Shown in pieces: positions 24,200 through 33,486 of a stretch of 49,668 nt of DNA. Made by a program: the position numbers and the translations under genes. The DNA lies in the NCBI GenBank assembly GCA_045595785.1, contig JAZOBE010000025.1, positions 1 to 49,668 of the forward strand, given 5' to 3'. How positions within the stretch are numbered: the first letter of the stretch is position 1; every line of letters starts with the position of its first letter. The notes beneath the pieces were generated by a model, which was not told the DNA's origin, made no database searches, and saw only the letters and a program-made list of their open reading frames with translations. The stretch is from SFLA01 sp045595785. GTDB lineage: Bacteria > Bacillota > Clostridia > Oscillospirales > CAG-382.

Positions 24200-24422
24200 T
24201 TTACTTCCCTCCTTCATAAAGATAGCGTATTTTTACGCTTCAATGAGTTCACAGGTACTCGAAACATTACTTCCGTCAGTGCTCTAAATCTATATTAATA
24301 CGGTATTCCGTAGAACATTTCATTATAAAGCACGAACAAAAAGAAATTTTCTTTCCGTTTGTTTGTTTCCGTTTTATTCTTTTACAGCCTTAACGGACAA
24401 GGCTTTGGGTCAAACAAAGATT

Positions 24423-24836
24423 TTATTTCTTTGCTGCCTTTGCACCGTACTTGGAACGGCTCTGGTTTCTCTTGGCAACGCCCTGAGTATCCAGCTTACC
24501 GCGGATGATATGGTAACGTACACCGGGGAGGTCCTTAACTCTGCCGCCGCGGATGAGAACCACGGAGTGTTCCTGCAGGTTATGGCCGATACCGGGAATG
24601 TAGCCCCATACTTCGATACCGTTGGTAAGTCTTACTCTGGCAACCTTTCTCTGAGCAGAGTTAGGCTTCTTAGGAGTCTTGATAGCAACCTTAGTGCACA
24701 CGCCTCTCTTCTGAGGGTTGGGGTTGTTAACGGTTACCTTTCTGATGCTGTTGATGCTGCTCTGGAGTGCGGGGGACTTGGACTTATAGGTCTTATCCTG
24801 TCTGCCGTGCTTTACCAGCTGATTGAATGTAGGCAC
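24423..24836 (-). CDS. rpsL: 30S ribosomal protein S12
   Basis: 137 residues, starting MPTFNQLVKHGR. AAAGGAGG precedes the ATG. The decoding-site loops are intact: TPKKPNSA around residue 54 and GGRVKDLPGVRYH around 100, so the lysines whose change gives streptomycin resistance are wild type. The block before and after the first loop is TKVAIKTPKKPNSAQRKVARV; Gln replaces the usual Leu after NSA. First gene of the rpsL-rpsG-fusA-tuf transcript, driven by the promoter at 24904-24932. Confidence 0.97.
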   Translation of the reverse strand: MPTFNQLVKHGRQDKTYKSKSPALQSSINSIRKVTVNNPNPQKRGVCTKVAIKTPKKPNSAQRKVARVRLTNGIEVWGYIPGIGHNLQEHSVVLIRGGRVKDLPGVRYHIIRGKLDTQGVAKRNQSRSKYGAKAAKK

Positions 24837-24903
24837 GTTTCTTTTTCCTCCTTTCCTGGAAATATACGGTTTTTTGTCTTACGGGCATTACGCCCGAAGT
24901 TAG

Positions 24904-24932
24904 ATTATATCAAAAAAACCCCTTGTTGTCAA
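24904..24932 (-). promoter_or_regulatory. consensus sigma-A promoter of the str operon
   Basis: TTGACA at 24932-24927, 17-bp spacer, TATAAT at 24909-24904 on the minus strand, a full consensus match. Its -35 and most of the spacer lie inside the hairpin of the preceding terminator (24915-24940). The leader of about 60 nt has a small CGGGC/GCCCG hairpin. Confidence 0.88.
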
Positions 24933-24940
24933 GGGGTTTT
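24915..24940 (-). terminator. terminator of the rpoB-rpoC-L7Ae operon
   Basis: Perfect 11-bp stem AAAACCCCTTG / CAAGGGGTTTT with loop TTGT and a following T-run on the minus strand. It separates rpoBC from the str genes, and shares bases with the str promoter. Confidence 0.88.
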
Positions 24941-24984
24941 TTATGGTAAACACGGACAAATGTTACCGTATTTACGCTTTTTGA

Positions 24985-25230
24985 TTAGTAAATTGTAATA
25001 ATTGCGGCGGGAACCTCGATCCCTGCCATTTCGCCGAGGCGTACCGCAGTCAAACTCTCGTCCGTTTCAACGTATCCGGCTCTGCGTATCTCGTCCTTTA
25101 CCTTTGCGATAAAGAATCTGTCCGCGTCAGACGCAAGGTATACCTTTTGCGCCTTGCCGGAGCGTATTAATTTCACAGACTGATTAAGTCCGACCGCCAT
25201 CGTACTGCCGTCTTCACTACTCTGCTGCAT
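24985..25230 (-). CDS. L7Ae-family kink-turn RNA-binding protein (YbxF-like)
   Basis: 81 residues when started at the ATG at 25228-25230, which overlaps the end of rpoC by 14 bp and has GAGGGAG seven bases upstream. The internal ATG at 25200 has no site. VYLASDADRFFIAKVKDEI and the final EMAGIEVPAAIITIY match the L7Ae/L30e/S12e family. Length and position between rpoC and rpsL match Bacillus YbxF, which binds kink-turn RNAs and associates with ribosomes. It may bind the kink-turn of the SAM-I riboswitch class found in this window, but that is inference. Confidence 0.88.
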   Translation of the reverse strand: MQQSSEDGSTMAVGLNQSVKLIRSGKAQKVYLASDADRFFIAKVKDEIRRAGYVETDESLTAVRLGEMAGIEVPAAIITIY

Positions 25231-28200
25231 CGTAAACTCCCTCGAGCTTGTCGCCCGTGTCAACCTTTACATTGCGGTATCTGCCCATACCGGTACCGGC
25301 AGGGATAAGCTTACCGATAAGAACGTTCTCCTTAAGACCGAGCAGCGGGTCGCGCTTGCCCTTGATAGCCGCGTCGGTAAGAACCTTGGTGGTTTCCTGG
25401 AAGGACGCTGCGGACAGGAAGCTGTCGGTAGAAAGGGATGCCTTGGTGATACCAAGCAGGGTAGCTTCACCCTCTGCCTCCATAAGAGGAACCTCGTTTT
25501 CTCCGAGGAGAGAGTTCTTTTCGCGGATCTTTTCGTTTTCTGTGGTGAATTCGGAAATATCCACGGTGGAGCCAACCAGCATATCGGTATCGCCGGGGTT
25601 GTCTATTCTTATTCTTCTGGTCATCTGGCGCGCAATAATTTCGATATGCTTATCGGAAATTTCAACCGCCTGGAGACGGTATACGCGTTGGATCTCCTTG
25701 ATGATGTAGGAATAAACCGCGTCAAGTCCGGAAATACGGAGGATATCTGCAGGATATTCGGTACCTTCGGTGAGCTTCTGGCACTTTACTACCTTTGCGC
25801 CGTTTTCAACAGCTATCTTGGTAACCATAGGTACTGCGGTAACTGCTTCTTCACCGGTCTCATCATCACGGACGATGATCTGCTTTGTCTTTTTGGTTTC
25901 TTCGATACGAACGGTACCGTTGAAATCGGAGAGAACTGCGGTTCTCTTGGGTCTGCGTGCTTCGAAGATCTCTTCAACACGGGGAAGACCCTGGGTAATA
26001 TCGCCGCCTGCAACACCACCGGAGTGGAAGGTTCTCATGGTAAGCTGTGTACCGGGCTCGCCGATAGACTGTGCAGCGATAACGCCGACAGATTCGCCTA
26101 CGCTGACCTTAACGCCGGAAGCAAGGTCTGCGCCGTAGCAATGTGCGCAGGTACCGTGTTTTGCACGGCAGTTGATTACGGAACGGATCTTAACGCGATC
26201 GATACCTGCGGCAACGATCTTCGCGATCTGATCCTCGTTCATCATAGTGTTGTCGGGAACAATAACCTCACCGGTTGCGGGATCGCAAAGATCACCCACA
26301 ACGTATCTGCCCAGAAGTCTGTCTTCGAAGGGCTCGATAACGGCTTCCTTGCCGCCGGGGAGAACGTCCACGATCTTGCTGACCCAAAGTCCTCTGGTAT
26401 CGCCGCAGTCGTCTTCGCGAACGATAACGTCCTGAGAAACGTCAACAAGACGTCTGGTAAGGTAACCGGAGTCAGCGGTACGGAGCGCGGTATCTGCAAG
26501 ACCCTTACGAGCACCACGGGCTGCGGTAAAGTATTCCAGTATCTTCATGCCTTCGCGGAAGTTTGCTTTAATAGGCATTTCTATGGTCTTACCGGTTGCG
26601 GAAGCCATAAGACCACGCATACCTGCAAGCTGTCTGATCTGCTTGATAGAACCACGGGCACCGGAAACTGCCATCATGTTGATAGGATTGAATTTATCAA
26701 GGTTCTTCTGAAGTGCGTCTGCAACCTCTTTGGTGCAGCCTTCCCAAACCTTGATAACGCGCTCACTGCGTTCCTCGTCGGAAAGCAAGCCGCGACGGTA
26801 GAAATCAGAGATCTTATCTACCTTTTCATCACCCTTTGCGATAAGAGCCTGCTTTTCGGGAGGAATGGTCATATCGTAAACGGAGATGGTTATTGCACCC
26901 TTGGTAGAGTACTTGAAGCCCTGAGACTTAAGGTTATCCAGAACCTCACAGGTAACAGCGTTGCCGTGGTACTTGATACAACGGTCAACTATCTGGCCAA
27001 GCTCATCCTTGGTGGTGGTAAAGTCAATTTCAAGCTTGAACTCGTTGGCGGGATCGTTTCTGTCAACAAAGCCGAGGTCCTGAGGAATGGGACGGTTAAA
27101 GATAAGTCTGCCGAGAGTAGTCTCGGTCATACCGGTCTTTTCTACGCCGTTGATCACCTTGGAAACGCGGATCTTTATCTTTGCGTGGAGACCAAGCTCA
27201 CCGTTTTCGTAAGCCATAACAGCTTCGTCCATATTGCGGAAGGACTTGCCTTCACCGGGCTCGCCGGGCTTATCCATGGTGAGGAAGTAAGAACCGAGAA
27301 CCATGTCCTGAGAAGGAACTGCAACTGCACGGCCGTTTACGGGCTTGAGCAGGTTGTTGGCGGAAAGCATAAGGAATCTTGCTTCTGCCTGTGCTTCTGC
27401 GGAAAGAGGAACGTGAACGGGCATCTGGTCGCCGTCGAAGTCTGCGTTAAACGCGGAACAAACCAGAGGATGGAGCTTTATTGCTCTGCCCTCTACGAGT
27501 ATGGGCTCGAATGCCTGGATAGAAAGTCTGTGCAGTGTAGGCGCACGGTTGAGCAGAACGGGATGTTCCTTGATAACGCTGTCAAGTGCGTCCCAAACGT
27601 CTGCGTTGGCACGCTCGACCTTCTTCTTTGCATCCTTGATATTGGTGGATTTGCCGGTAGCCACAAGGGTCTTCATAACGAAGGGCTTGAACAATTCAAG
27701 TGCCATTTCCTTGGGCAGACCGCACTGGTATATCTTAAGCTCGGGACCTACTACGATAACAGAACGGCCGGAATAGTCAACACGCTTACCAAGCAGGTTC
27801 TGTCTGAAACGGCCCTGCTTACCACGGAGCATCTCGGAAAGAGATTTAAGTGCGCGGTTGTTGGGTCCGGTTACGGGACGTCCTCTTCTGCCGTTATCGA
27901 TAAGTGCGTCAACCGCTTCCTGAAGCATACGCTTTTCGTTACGGATGATTATCTCGGGAGCCTGAAGCTCAAGAAGTCTCTTAAGACGGTTATTTCTGTT
28001 AATAACTCTGCGGTACAGATCGTTAAGGTCACTGGTGGCAAATCTGCCGCCGTCAAGCTGTACCATGGGGCGGATATCCGGAGGGATTACGGGAAGTGCT
28101 TCCAGTATCATCCACTCGGGACGGTTGCCGGAAAGACGGAAGGCTTCAACAACCTCAAGACGCTTGATAGCGCGGATCTTTCTCTGACCCTGTGCGGTGA

Positions 28201-28789
28201 GAAGCTCGTTCTTTAATTTTGCGCTTTCCTCTTCAAGGTCGATTTCCGCAAGAAGCTCCTTAACTGCTTCTGCGCCGATACCGTCGCGGAAGTCGTTTTC
28301 ATACTTTTCGTGGAAATCTCTGTGCTGCTGCTCGGTAAGGAGCTGCTTCTTTGCAAGAGGTGTATCGCCCGGATCGATAACGACGTACTGAGCGAAGTAA
28401 AGCACCTTTTCCAGTACCTTGGGGGACATATCCAGAAGCAGACCCATCTTGGAGGGGATCGCTCTGAAGTACCATATATGGGATACGGGAGCCGCCAGCT
28501 CTACGTGACCCATTCTCTCACGGCGTACCTTGTTGGTGGTTATTTCTACGCCGCACTTTTCGCATATCTTGCCCTTGTAGCGCGCGCCGCGTTTATACTT
28601 ACCGCAATGGCATTCCCAATCCTTGTTAGGACCAAAGATGCGCTCGCAGAACAGACCGTCGCGCTCCGGCTTAAGGGTACGGTAATTGATAGTCTCGGGC
28701 TTTTTAACCTCGCCGTAAGACCAGCTTCTGATCATATCGGGAGAGGCAAGACCGATTTTTATGGATTCAAATTCTATATTTTTTTCCAT
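25217..28789 (-). CDS. rpoC: RNA polymerase beta' subunit
   Basis: 1190 residues. The N-terminal zinc-binding module is CHCGKYKR...CEKCG near residues 60-80. The active-site Mg2+ motif NADFDGDQM lies around residue 450. The bridge helix/trigger loop region (GARGSIKQIRQLAGMRGLMA, then FHSGGVAGGDITQGLPRVEEIFEARRPK) and a second zinc cluster (CRAKHGTCAHCYG) follow. It lacks the large insertions of proteobacterial RpoC, as expected for Firmicutes. It follows rpoB by 19 bp. The strong codon bias gives an 856-codon shadow frame on the opposite strand. Confidence 0.98.
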   Translation of the reverse strand: MEKNIEFESIKIGLASPDMIRSWSYGEVKKPETINYRTLKPERDGLFCERIFGPNKDWECHCGKYKRGARYKGKICEKCGVEITTNKVRRERMGHVELAAPVSHIWYFRAIPSKMGLLLDMSPKVLEKVLYFAQYVVIDPGDTPLAKKQLLTEQQHRDFHEKYENDFRDGIGAEAVKELLAEIDLEEESAKLKNELLTAQGQRKIRAIKRLEVVEAFRLSGNRPEWMILEALPVIPPDIRPMVQLDGGRFATSDLNDLYRRVINRNNRLKRLLELQAPEIIIRNEKRMLQEAVDALIDNGRRGRPVTGPNNRALKSLSEMLRGKQGRFRQNLLGKRVDYSGRSVIVVGPELKIYQCGLPKEMALELFKPFVMKTLVATGKSTNIKDAKKKVERANADVWDALDSVIKEHPVLLNRAPTLHRLSIQAFEPILVEGRAIKLHPLVCSAFNADFDGDQMPVHVPLSAEAQAEARFLMLSANNLLKPVNGRAVAVPSQDMVLGSYFLTMDKPGEPGEGKSFRNMDEAVMAYENGELGLHAKIKIRVSKVINGVEKTGMTETTLGRLIFNRPIPQDLGFVDRNDPANEFKLEIDFTTTKDELGQIVDRCIKYHGNAVTCEVLDNLKSQGFKYSTKGAITISVYDMTIPPEKQALIAKGDEKVDKISDFYRRGLLSDEERSERVIKVWEGCTKEVADALQKNLDKFNPINMMAVSGARGSIKQIRQLAGMRGLMASATGKTIEMPIKANFREGMKILEYFTAARGARKGLADTALRTADSGYLTRRLVDVSQDVIVREDDCGDTRGLWVSKIVDVLPGGKEAVIEPFEDRLLGRYVVGDLCDPATGEVIVPDNTMMNEDQIAKIVAAGIDRVKIRSVINCRAKHGTCAHCYGADLASGVKVSVGESVGVIAAQSIGEPGTQLTMRTFHSGGVAGGDITQGLPRVEEIFEARRPKRTAVLSDFNGTVRIEETKKTKQIIVRDDETGEEAVTAVPMVTKIAVENGAKVVKCQKLTEGTEYPADILRISGLDAVYSYIIKEIQRVYRLQAVEISDKHIEIIARQMTRRIRIDNPGDTDMLVGSTVDISEFTTENEKIREKNSLLGENEVPLMEAEGEATLLGITKASLSTDSFLSAASFQETTKVLTDAAIKGKRDPLLGLKENVLIGKLIPAGTGMGRYRNVKVDTGDKLEGVYDAAE

Positions 28790-28808
28790 TTTATCGTTCC
28801 CTTTCTAA

Positions 28809-31800
28809 TTAATCATCATATTCGTCGTCGGAATCAAAGCCGTAGGAGGCAGCGTCGCCAAAGCCGTAATCGTCCTCGTCATCGCTGTCCGCATCGCTGA
28901 CAACACCTTCTTCGTCATCATACATAACGTCGTCGGCATTTTCAAGGATAGACTTGCCAAGCTCGTCTTCAGAGAACTTGCGCTCGTCACCGTCATCATC
29001 GTCACCGTAGTCACGGAGATTGATCTCAACGTCGTCCTTATCAAGCACTCTTACGTCCAGACCCAGAGACTGAAGCTCTTTTACAAGAACCTTGAAGGAT
29101 GCGGGCACACCGGGATCGGGAATATTCTGTCCCTTTACGATAGCCTCGTATGCCTTTACACGGCCCTTAATATCGTCGGACTTGACGGTAAGGATCTCCT
29201 GCAGAGTATATGCAGCGCCGTATGCTTCCAGTGCCCAAACTTCCATCTCACCGAAACGCTGGCCGCCGAACTGAGCTTTACCGCCCAAGGGCTGCTGGGT
29301 AACGAGAGAGTAAGGACCGGTGGAACGTGCGTGGATCTTATCGTCAACCAGATGGTGGAGCTTAAGGAAGTACATATATCCAACGGTAACGGGGTTATCA
29401 AAGGGCAGACCGGTACGTCCGTCGTAAAGAACGGTCTTACCGTCAACTACCTGAGTCTTTTCAACTCCGGTCTCGGGATCAACTATGGTGCGGGTCTCCT
29501 TACCGGAAATGTTCTCTCCGGGGTAAACGTCGCGCCACATGTCCGCCATCTTCATGCATTCGATAATGTCTTTTTCGTTTGCGCCGTCGAATACCGGGGT
29601 CATAACCTTCCAGCCCAGCTTCTTTGCGGCGATACCCAAGTGGACTTCAAGAACCTGACCGATATTCATTCGGGAAGGAACGCCCAGAGGGTTAAGAACT
29701 ATATCCAGCGGAGTGCCGTCAGGAAGGAAGGGCATGTCCTCGCTGGGAAGTATACGGGAAATAACACCCTTGTTACCATGTCTACCTGCCATCTTATCGC
29801 CCACGGAGATCTTTCTCTTCTGGGCAACGTATACGCGGACAGCCTTAATAACGCCGGGCTGAAGTACATCGCAATCATCGCGGGAGAATTCCTTAACGTC
29901 GATAACGATACCGCTTTCACCGTGAGGCAGACGGAGAGAGGTGTCTCTTACCTCGCGCGCCTTCTCACCGAAGATAGCACGAAGCAGTCTTTCTTCTGCG
30001 GTAAGCTCGGTCTCACCCTTGGGAGTAACCTTACCTACAAGAATATCGCCTGCGCCAACCTCTGCTCCGATGCAAACAACGCCGTCTGCATCGAGGTTTT
30101 TAAGCATATCGTCGCCTACGTTGGGGATATCGCGGGTGATCTCTTCGGGTCCGAGCTTGGTGTCTCTGGACTCGCAGTAGTACTCCTCGATATGTATCGA
30201 GGTGTAGAGATCGTCGCGAACGAGACGCTCGTTAAGCAGAACCGCGTCCTCGTAGTTATAACCTTCCCAGGTCATAAATCCGATAAGCACGTTCTTACCG
30301 AGAGCGACTTCACCGTTATCGGTAGCAGCGCCGTCAGCCACAACGTCGCCTGCCTTGATATACTGGCCCTTTTCTACGATGGGGCGCTGGTTTACGCAGG
30401 TGGACTGGTTGGAGCGCTGGAATTTAATGAGGGGATATCTGTCAACAGTGCCGTCCTCCGCACGAACGATAACCTCGTCTGCGGTAACGGACTCAACGAT
30501 ACCGGTGCGCTTGCAAACTACAACTACGCCGGAATCGTATGCTGCCTTATACTCCATACCGGTTGCAACGATAGGAGATTCGGTGACCATAAGGGGAACA
30601 GCCTGCTTCTGCATGTTTGAACCCATGAGCGCACGGGTGTTATCGTCGTTCTCAAGGAAGGGGATCATTGCGGTGGCAACGGATACAACCATCTTGGGAG
30701 AAACGTCCATAAGGTCGATCTCGTTAGGCTCGAACTCAAGTATCTCATCTCTGCGGCGGGCAACTATCTTACGGTTTACGAAGGTGCCGTCTTCATTGAT
30801 AGGCTCGTTACCGGTGGCAACGGTGAATTCGTCCTCTGCGTCAGCAGTGAGATATACGGTCTTATCGGTAACCACACCGTTTCTTACTACGCGGTAAGGC
30901 GCTTCGATAAAGCCGAATTTATTAACTCTCGCATAAGAGGAGAGATAGGAAATAAGACCGATGTTAGGACCTTCGGGGGTCTCGATAGGAACCATTCTGC
31001 GGTAATGGGTATAGTGAACGGCACGAACCTCGAAGGATGCTCTGTCTCTGGAAAGACCGCCGGGACCCAGCGCGGAAAGACGGCGCTTGTGGGTAAGCTC
31101 GGAAAGAGGGTTGGTCTGATCCATAAACTGGGACAGAGGAGAAGAACCAAAGAAATCACGTATAGAGGAAACGATGGGACGGATGTTGATAAGGGACTGA
31201 GGAGTAGCCGTATCTATATCCTGTGTGGTCATCTTTTCCTTAACGATCTTATCCATTCTGGAGAAGCCGATACGAAGCTGGTTCAGCAGCAGCTCGCCTA
31301 CGGAACGGAGGCGGCGGTTACCCAGATGGTCGATATCGTCAGCAGTGCCCACTCCGTGAGAGAGTGCAAGCAGATAGTTGACGGATGCGAATATATCGTC
31401 TACGGTGATGTGCTTGGGAATAAGCTCGTCTGCACGGTTAGCGATAGCTCTGCGCAAAGCGCTTACGTCCGATGTGCCGACGGTGCTGATGATATCCATA
31501 AGCACGTCCTGCTGTACCATTTCGGGCAGTCCCAGTTCTTCGTTGGAAATACCGCATATCTTGGAAGCGTCCACCATCTTGTTGGAGAAAACGCGAACTT
31601 CTCTTACGTTGCTCTCTTCTTCCTCAACGTTAACGTATACGGACCAGATGCCTGCATCCTCAATATGCTCTGCGTCTGTTCTGGAAAGCTTACTGCCTGC
31701 CTCAAACAGCACCTCGCCGGTGATAGGAGAAACTGCGGGTCGGGCGAGGACGCAGCCTGCTATACGCTTGGAAAGGGCGAGTTTTTTATTGAATTTATAT

Positions 31801-32639
31801 CTGCCTACTGCAGATATATCGTATCTCTTGGGATCAAAGAACAGATTGTTGAGCAAAATCTGTGCGCTCTCTACCAGAGGAGGATCGCCGGGACGGAGCT
31901 TTCTGTATATCTCCTTGTAAGCTTCTTCCTGAGGAGTGGTACCGTTCTTTTCAGCCTCGGCGCACATGGTATCCTTCTCAAAGGATGCCTTGAGAATGTG
32001 CTCTTCGCCGAACAGTTCGATAATCTTTTTGTCCGTATCAAGACCGAACGCGCGCAAAAGCACGGTTATGGGAATTTTACGGTTTTTATCTATTCTTACA
32101 TAGAAAGCGTCGGTAGAATCGGTCTCATACTCCAGCCATGCTCCGCGATAGGGTATGACTGTAGCAGACAAAAGCTGCTTACCGCTCTTGTCATCGTTTG
32201 CTTCGTAGTATATACCGGGAGAACGTACGATCTGGCTTACGACCACGCGCTCCGCACCGTTTATAATAAAGGTGCCGCTGTCGGTCATCATGGGGAAATC
32301 ACCCATGTAGATCTCCTGCTCCTTTACTTCGCCGGTCGCCTTGTTTGTAAGACGTACGGTTACCTTAAAGGGAACAGCGTAGTTTACGTCCCTATCCTTG
32401 CATTCCTCGATAGTGAACTTGGGAGCATCACTTAAAGAATAATCCACAAATTCGATAACGAGGTTGCCGGAATAATCGGTCATCGGAGAGATATCACGCA
32501 GGACATCTCCGATATCGTGCTCAATAAGCTCCTTGAACGACTTTTTCTGGATCTCGATAAGATTGGGCATCTCAAGAACTTCACGGTTCTTGGAAAACGA
32601 CATTCTTACGTTTGTGCCGAGCTGTTGTTGCTTAACCAT
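28809..32639 (-). CDS. rpoB: RNA polymerase beta subunit
   Basis: 1276 residues, starting MVKQQQLGTNVRMSFSKNRE. The rifampicin region (around residues 495-535) reads FGSSPLSQFMDQTNPLSELTHKRRLSALG: the usual resistance positions (E. coli Q513, D516, H526, S531) are sensitive-type, but E. coli Q510 is Pro here. Just downstream the block conserved as HYGRMCPIETPEG in most bacteria is HYRRMVPIETPEG, with Arg at residue 547. The C-terminal 60 residues are a highly acidic tail (DDDGDERKF to FDSDDEYDD). It begins a transcript with its own promoter; no rplJ-rplL genes precede it. Ribosome binding site: GGAG and GAAGG before the ATG. Confidence 0.98.
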   Translation of the reverse strand: MVKQQQLGTNVRMSFSKNREVLEMPNLIEIQKKSFKELIEHDIGDVLRDISPMTDYSGNLVIEFVDYSLSDAPKFTIEECKDRDVNYAVPFKVTVRLTNKATGEVKEQEIYMGDFPMMTDSGTFIINGAERVVVSQIVRSPGIYYEANDDKSGKQLLSATVIPYRGAWLEYETDSTDAFYVRIDKNRKIPITVLLRAFGLDTDKKIIELFGEEHILKASFEKDTMCAEAEKNGTTPQEEAYKEIYRKLRPGDPPLVESAQILLNNLFFDPKRYDISAVGRYKFNKKLALSKRIAGCVLARPAVSPITGEVLFEAGSKLSRTDAEHIEDAGIWSVYVNVEEEESNVREVRVFSNKMVDASKICGISNEELGLPEMVQQDVLMDIISTVGTSDVSALRRAIANRADELIPKHITVDDIFASVNYLLALSHGVGTADDIDHLGNRRLRSVGELLLNQLRIGFSRMDKIVKEKMTTQDIDTATPQSLINIRPIVSSIRDFFGSSPLSQFMDQTNPLSELTHKRRLSALGPGGLSRDRASFEVRAVHYTHYRRMVPIETPEGPNIGLISYLSSYARVNKFGFIEAPYRVVRNGVVTDKTVYLTADAEDEFTVATGNEPINEDGTFVNRKIVARRRDEILEFEPNEIDLMDVSPKMVVSVATAMIPFLENDDNTRALMGSNMQKQAVPLMVTESPIVATGMEYKAAYDSGVVVVCKRTGIVESVTADEVIVRAEDGTVDRYPLIKFQRSNQSTCVNQRPIVEKGQYIKAGDVVADGAATDNGEVALGKNVLIGFMTWEGYNYEDAVLLNERLVRDDLYTSIHIEEYYCESRDTKLGPEEITRDIPNVGDDMLKNLDADGVVCIGAEVGAGDILVGKVTPKGETELTAEERLLRAIFGEKAREVRDTSLRLPHGESGIVIDVKEFSRDDCDVLQPGVIKAVRVYVAQKRKISVGDKMAGRHGNKGVISRILPSEDMPFLPDGTPLDIVLNPLGVPSRMNIGQVLEVHLGIAAKKLGWKVMTPVFDGANEKDIIECMKMADMWRDVYPGENISGKETRTIVDPETGVEKTQVVDGKTVLYDGRTGLPFDNPVTVGYMYFLKLHHLVDDKIHARSTGPYSLVTQQPLGGKAQFGGQRFGEMEVWALEAYGAAYTLQEILTVKSDDIKGRVKAYEAIVKGQNIPDPGVPASFKVLVKELQSLGLDVRVLDKDDVEINLRDYGDDDDGDERKFSEDELGKSILENADDVMYDDEEGVVSDADSDDEDDYGFGDAASYGFDSDDEYDD

Positions 32640-32747
32640 TCAACCTTCACTCCATTCATTTTCTTTGCGTTTACCGCATAAAACTAACCTTTTCGCCCGA
32701 AAATAAGGATATTTTCGCATAATACGGTCATTATAGTGCAGTTTATT

Positions 32748-32776
32748 ATTTTATCAGCAAAATCAAGAAATGTCAA
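32748..32776 (-). promoter_or_regulatory. sigma-A promoter of rpoB-rpoC-L7Ae
   Basis: TTGACA at 32776-32771, 17-bp spacer, TAAAAT at 32753-32748 on the minus strand. A second TATAAT (32736-32731) lies downstream without a good -35. The leader of about 105 nt contains the hairpin CGAAAAT/ATTTTCG near 32691-32712. Confidence 0.78.
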
Positions 32777-32863
32777 GTGCTTTTTTCAAAAAATTTACAA
32801 ATTTTATTTTGCGTCCCCAAAGGGCCGTTATGCCCCTATAATTAGGTGTATCCACGGCGTTTC

Positions 32864-32970
32864 GGTGACCATACAAAACGGGAGGGGAAAAACACCCCAA
32901 AAATGCATACACATTTTAGGGGACCCCGAAGAAAAAAAACACCCCACAAATCTGCGATTTGCGGGGCTGA
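32864..32970. repeat. two class A palindromic repeats with a shared upstream block
   Basis: 32864-32902 (GGTGACCATACAAAACGGG, then AGGGGAAAAACACCCCAAAA) matches 49172-49210 at 36 of 39 positions. Unit 1 runs CACCCCAAAAATG...CATTTTAGGGGACCCCGA (32893-32929). Unit 2 runs CACCCCACAAATC/GATTTGCGGGG (32940-32967) and directly abuts the stop of the lipoprotein gene, where it could act as its terminator hairpin. Confidence 0.7.
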
Positions 32971-32975
32971 ATGTA

Positions 32976-33431
32976 TTATTCAAAAACGCTTTCGTCATAA
33001 AAGATCTCGCCGGTGGCTTCGTTGTCTGCCTTGAAGATGGTTATTGTTGTTTCGTCCTCACCGAAGGTTACCAAGCCGAAGACCCTGTAGACAATACCGT
33101 CATCTATAATTCTGTACTTAACGGCGGGAACACTGCCTTTTGTATGGGAATCCTCATATTCGGCAGGAAAGGTGGGCTTTAATCCCTCTTCGTTGCCGGG
33201 AATACTTATCTGGGCGCAGGTTTCGGGGTTCCAGTACAACTCGGTGGTTTCAAGTATTTCTATAGACTTCAGCGCAAACAGTTCGTCTGCCGTTACTTTG
33301 CCGCCGGAAGCGTATACCTTTTCCAATTCTTTTGTAAGCGTCATATCCGGCGAAGTTACGCTTGACAGTGTTTTTTCGCAGGAACAAAGCAGCAGACAAA
33401 GTGCGATGATAAAAATTATTGTTTTTTTCAT
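32976..33431 (-). CDS. small lipoprotein of unknown function
   Basis: 151 residues from the ATG at 33431 (MKKTIIFIIAL), preceded by GGGGAG. The lipobox LLCSC follows a short signal peptide. The mature part begins EKTLSSVTSPDMTLTKELEKVYASGGKVTADELFALKSIEI (broken here only by reading, no motif) and has a hydrophobic-polar alternation ending in FKADNEATGEIFYDESVFE. No family recognised. It has its own promoter and stands directly upstream of rpoB, where rplL is usual. Confidence 0.75.
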   Translation of the reverse strand: MKKTIIFIIALCLLLCSCEKTLSSVTSPDMTLTKELEKVYASGGKVTADELFALKSIEILETTELYWNPETCAQISIPGNEEGLKPTFPAEYEDSHTKGSVPAVKYRIIDDGIVYRVFGLVTFGEDETTITIFKADNEATGEIFYDESVFE

Positions 33432-33486
33432 TGTTCTTTTCTCCCCCTTCGCATCAAAAAACAAAGAACGATCCGTTTACGTTATT

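Noticed and set aside
24199..24217. ATG at 24217 as start of rpsG
   Set aside because: It would place the AAGGAGGG ribosome binding site inside the coding region; the GTG at 24199 gives the standard 156-residue S7.
20409..32435. Several long plus-strand frames (up to 856 codons) opposite tuf, fusA, rpoC and rpoB
   Set aside because: Shadows of strongly biased highly expressed genes; Cys/Asn/Gly-rich translations without recognisable motifs.
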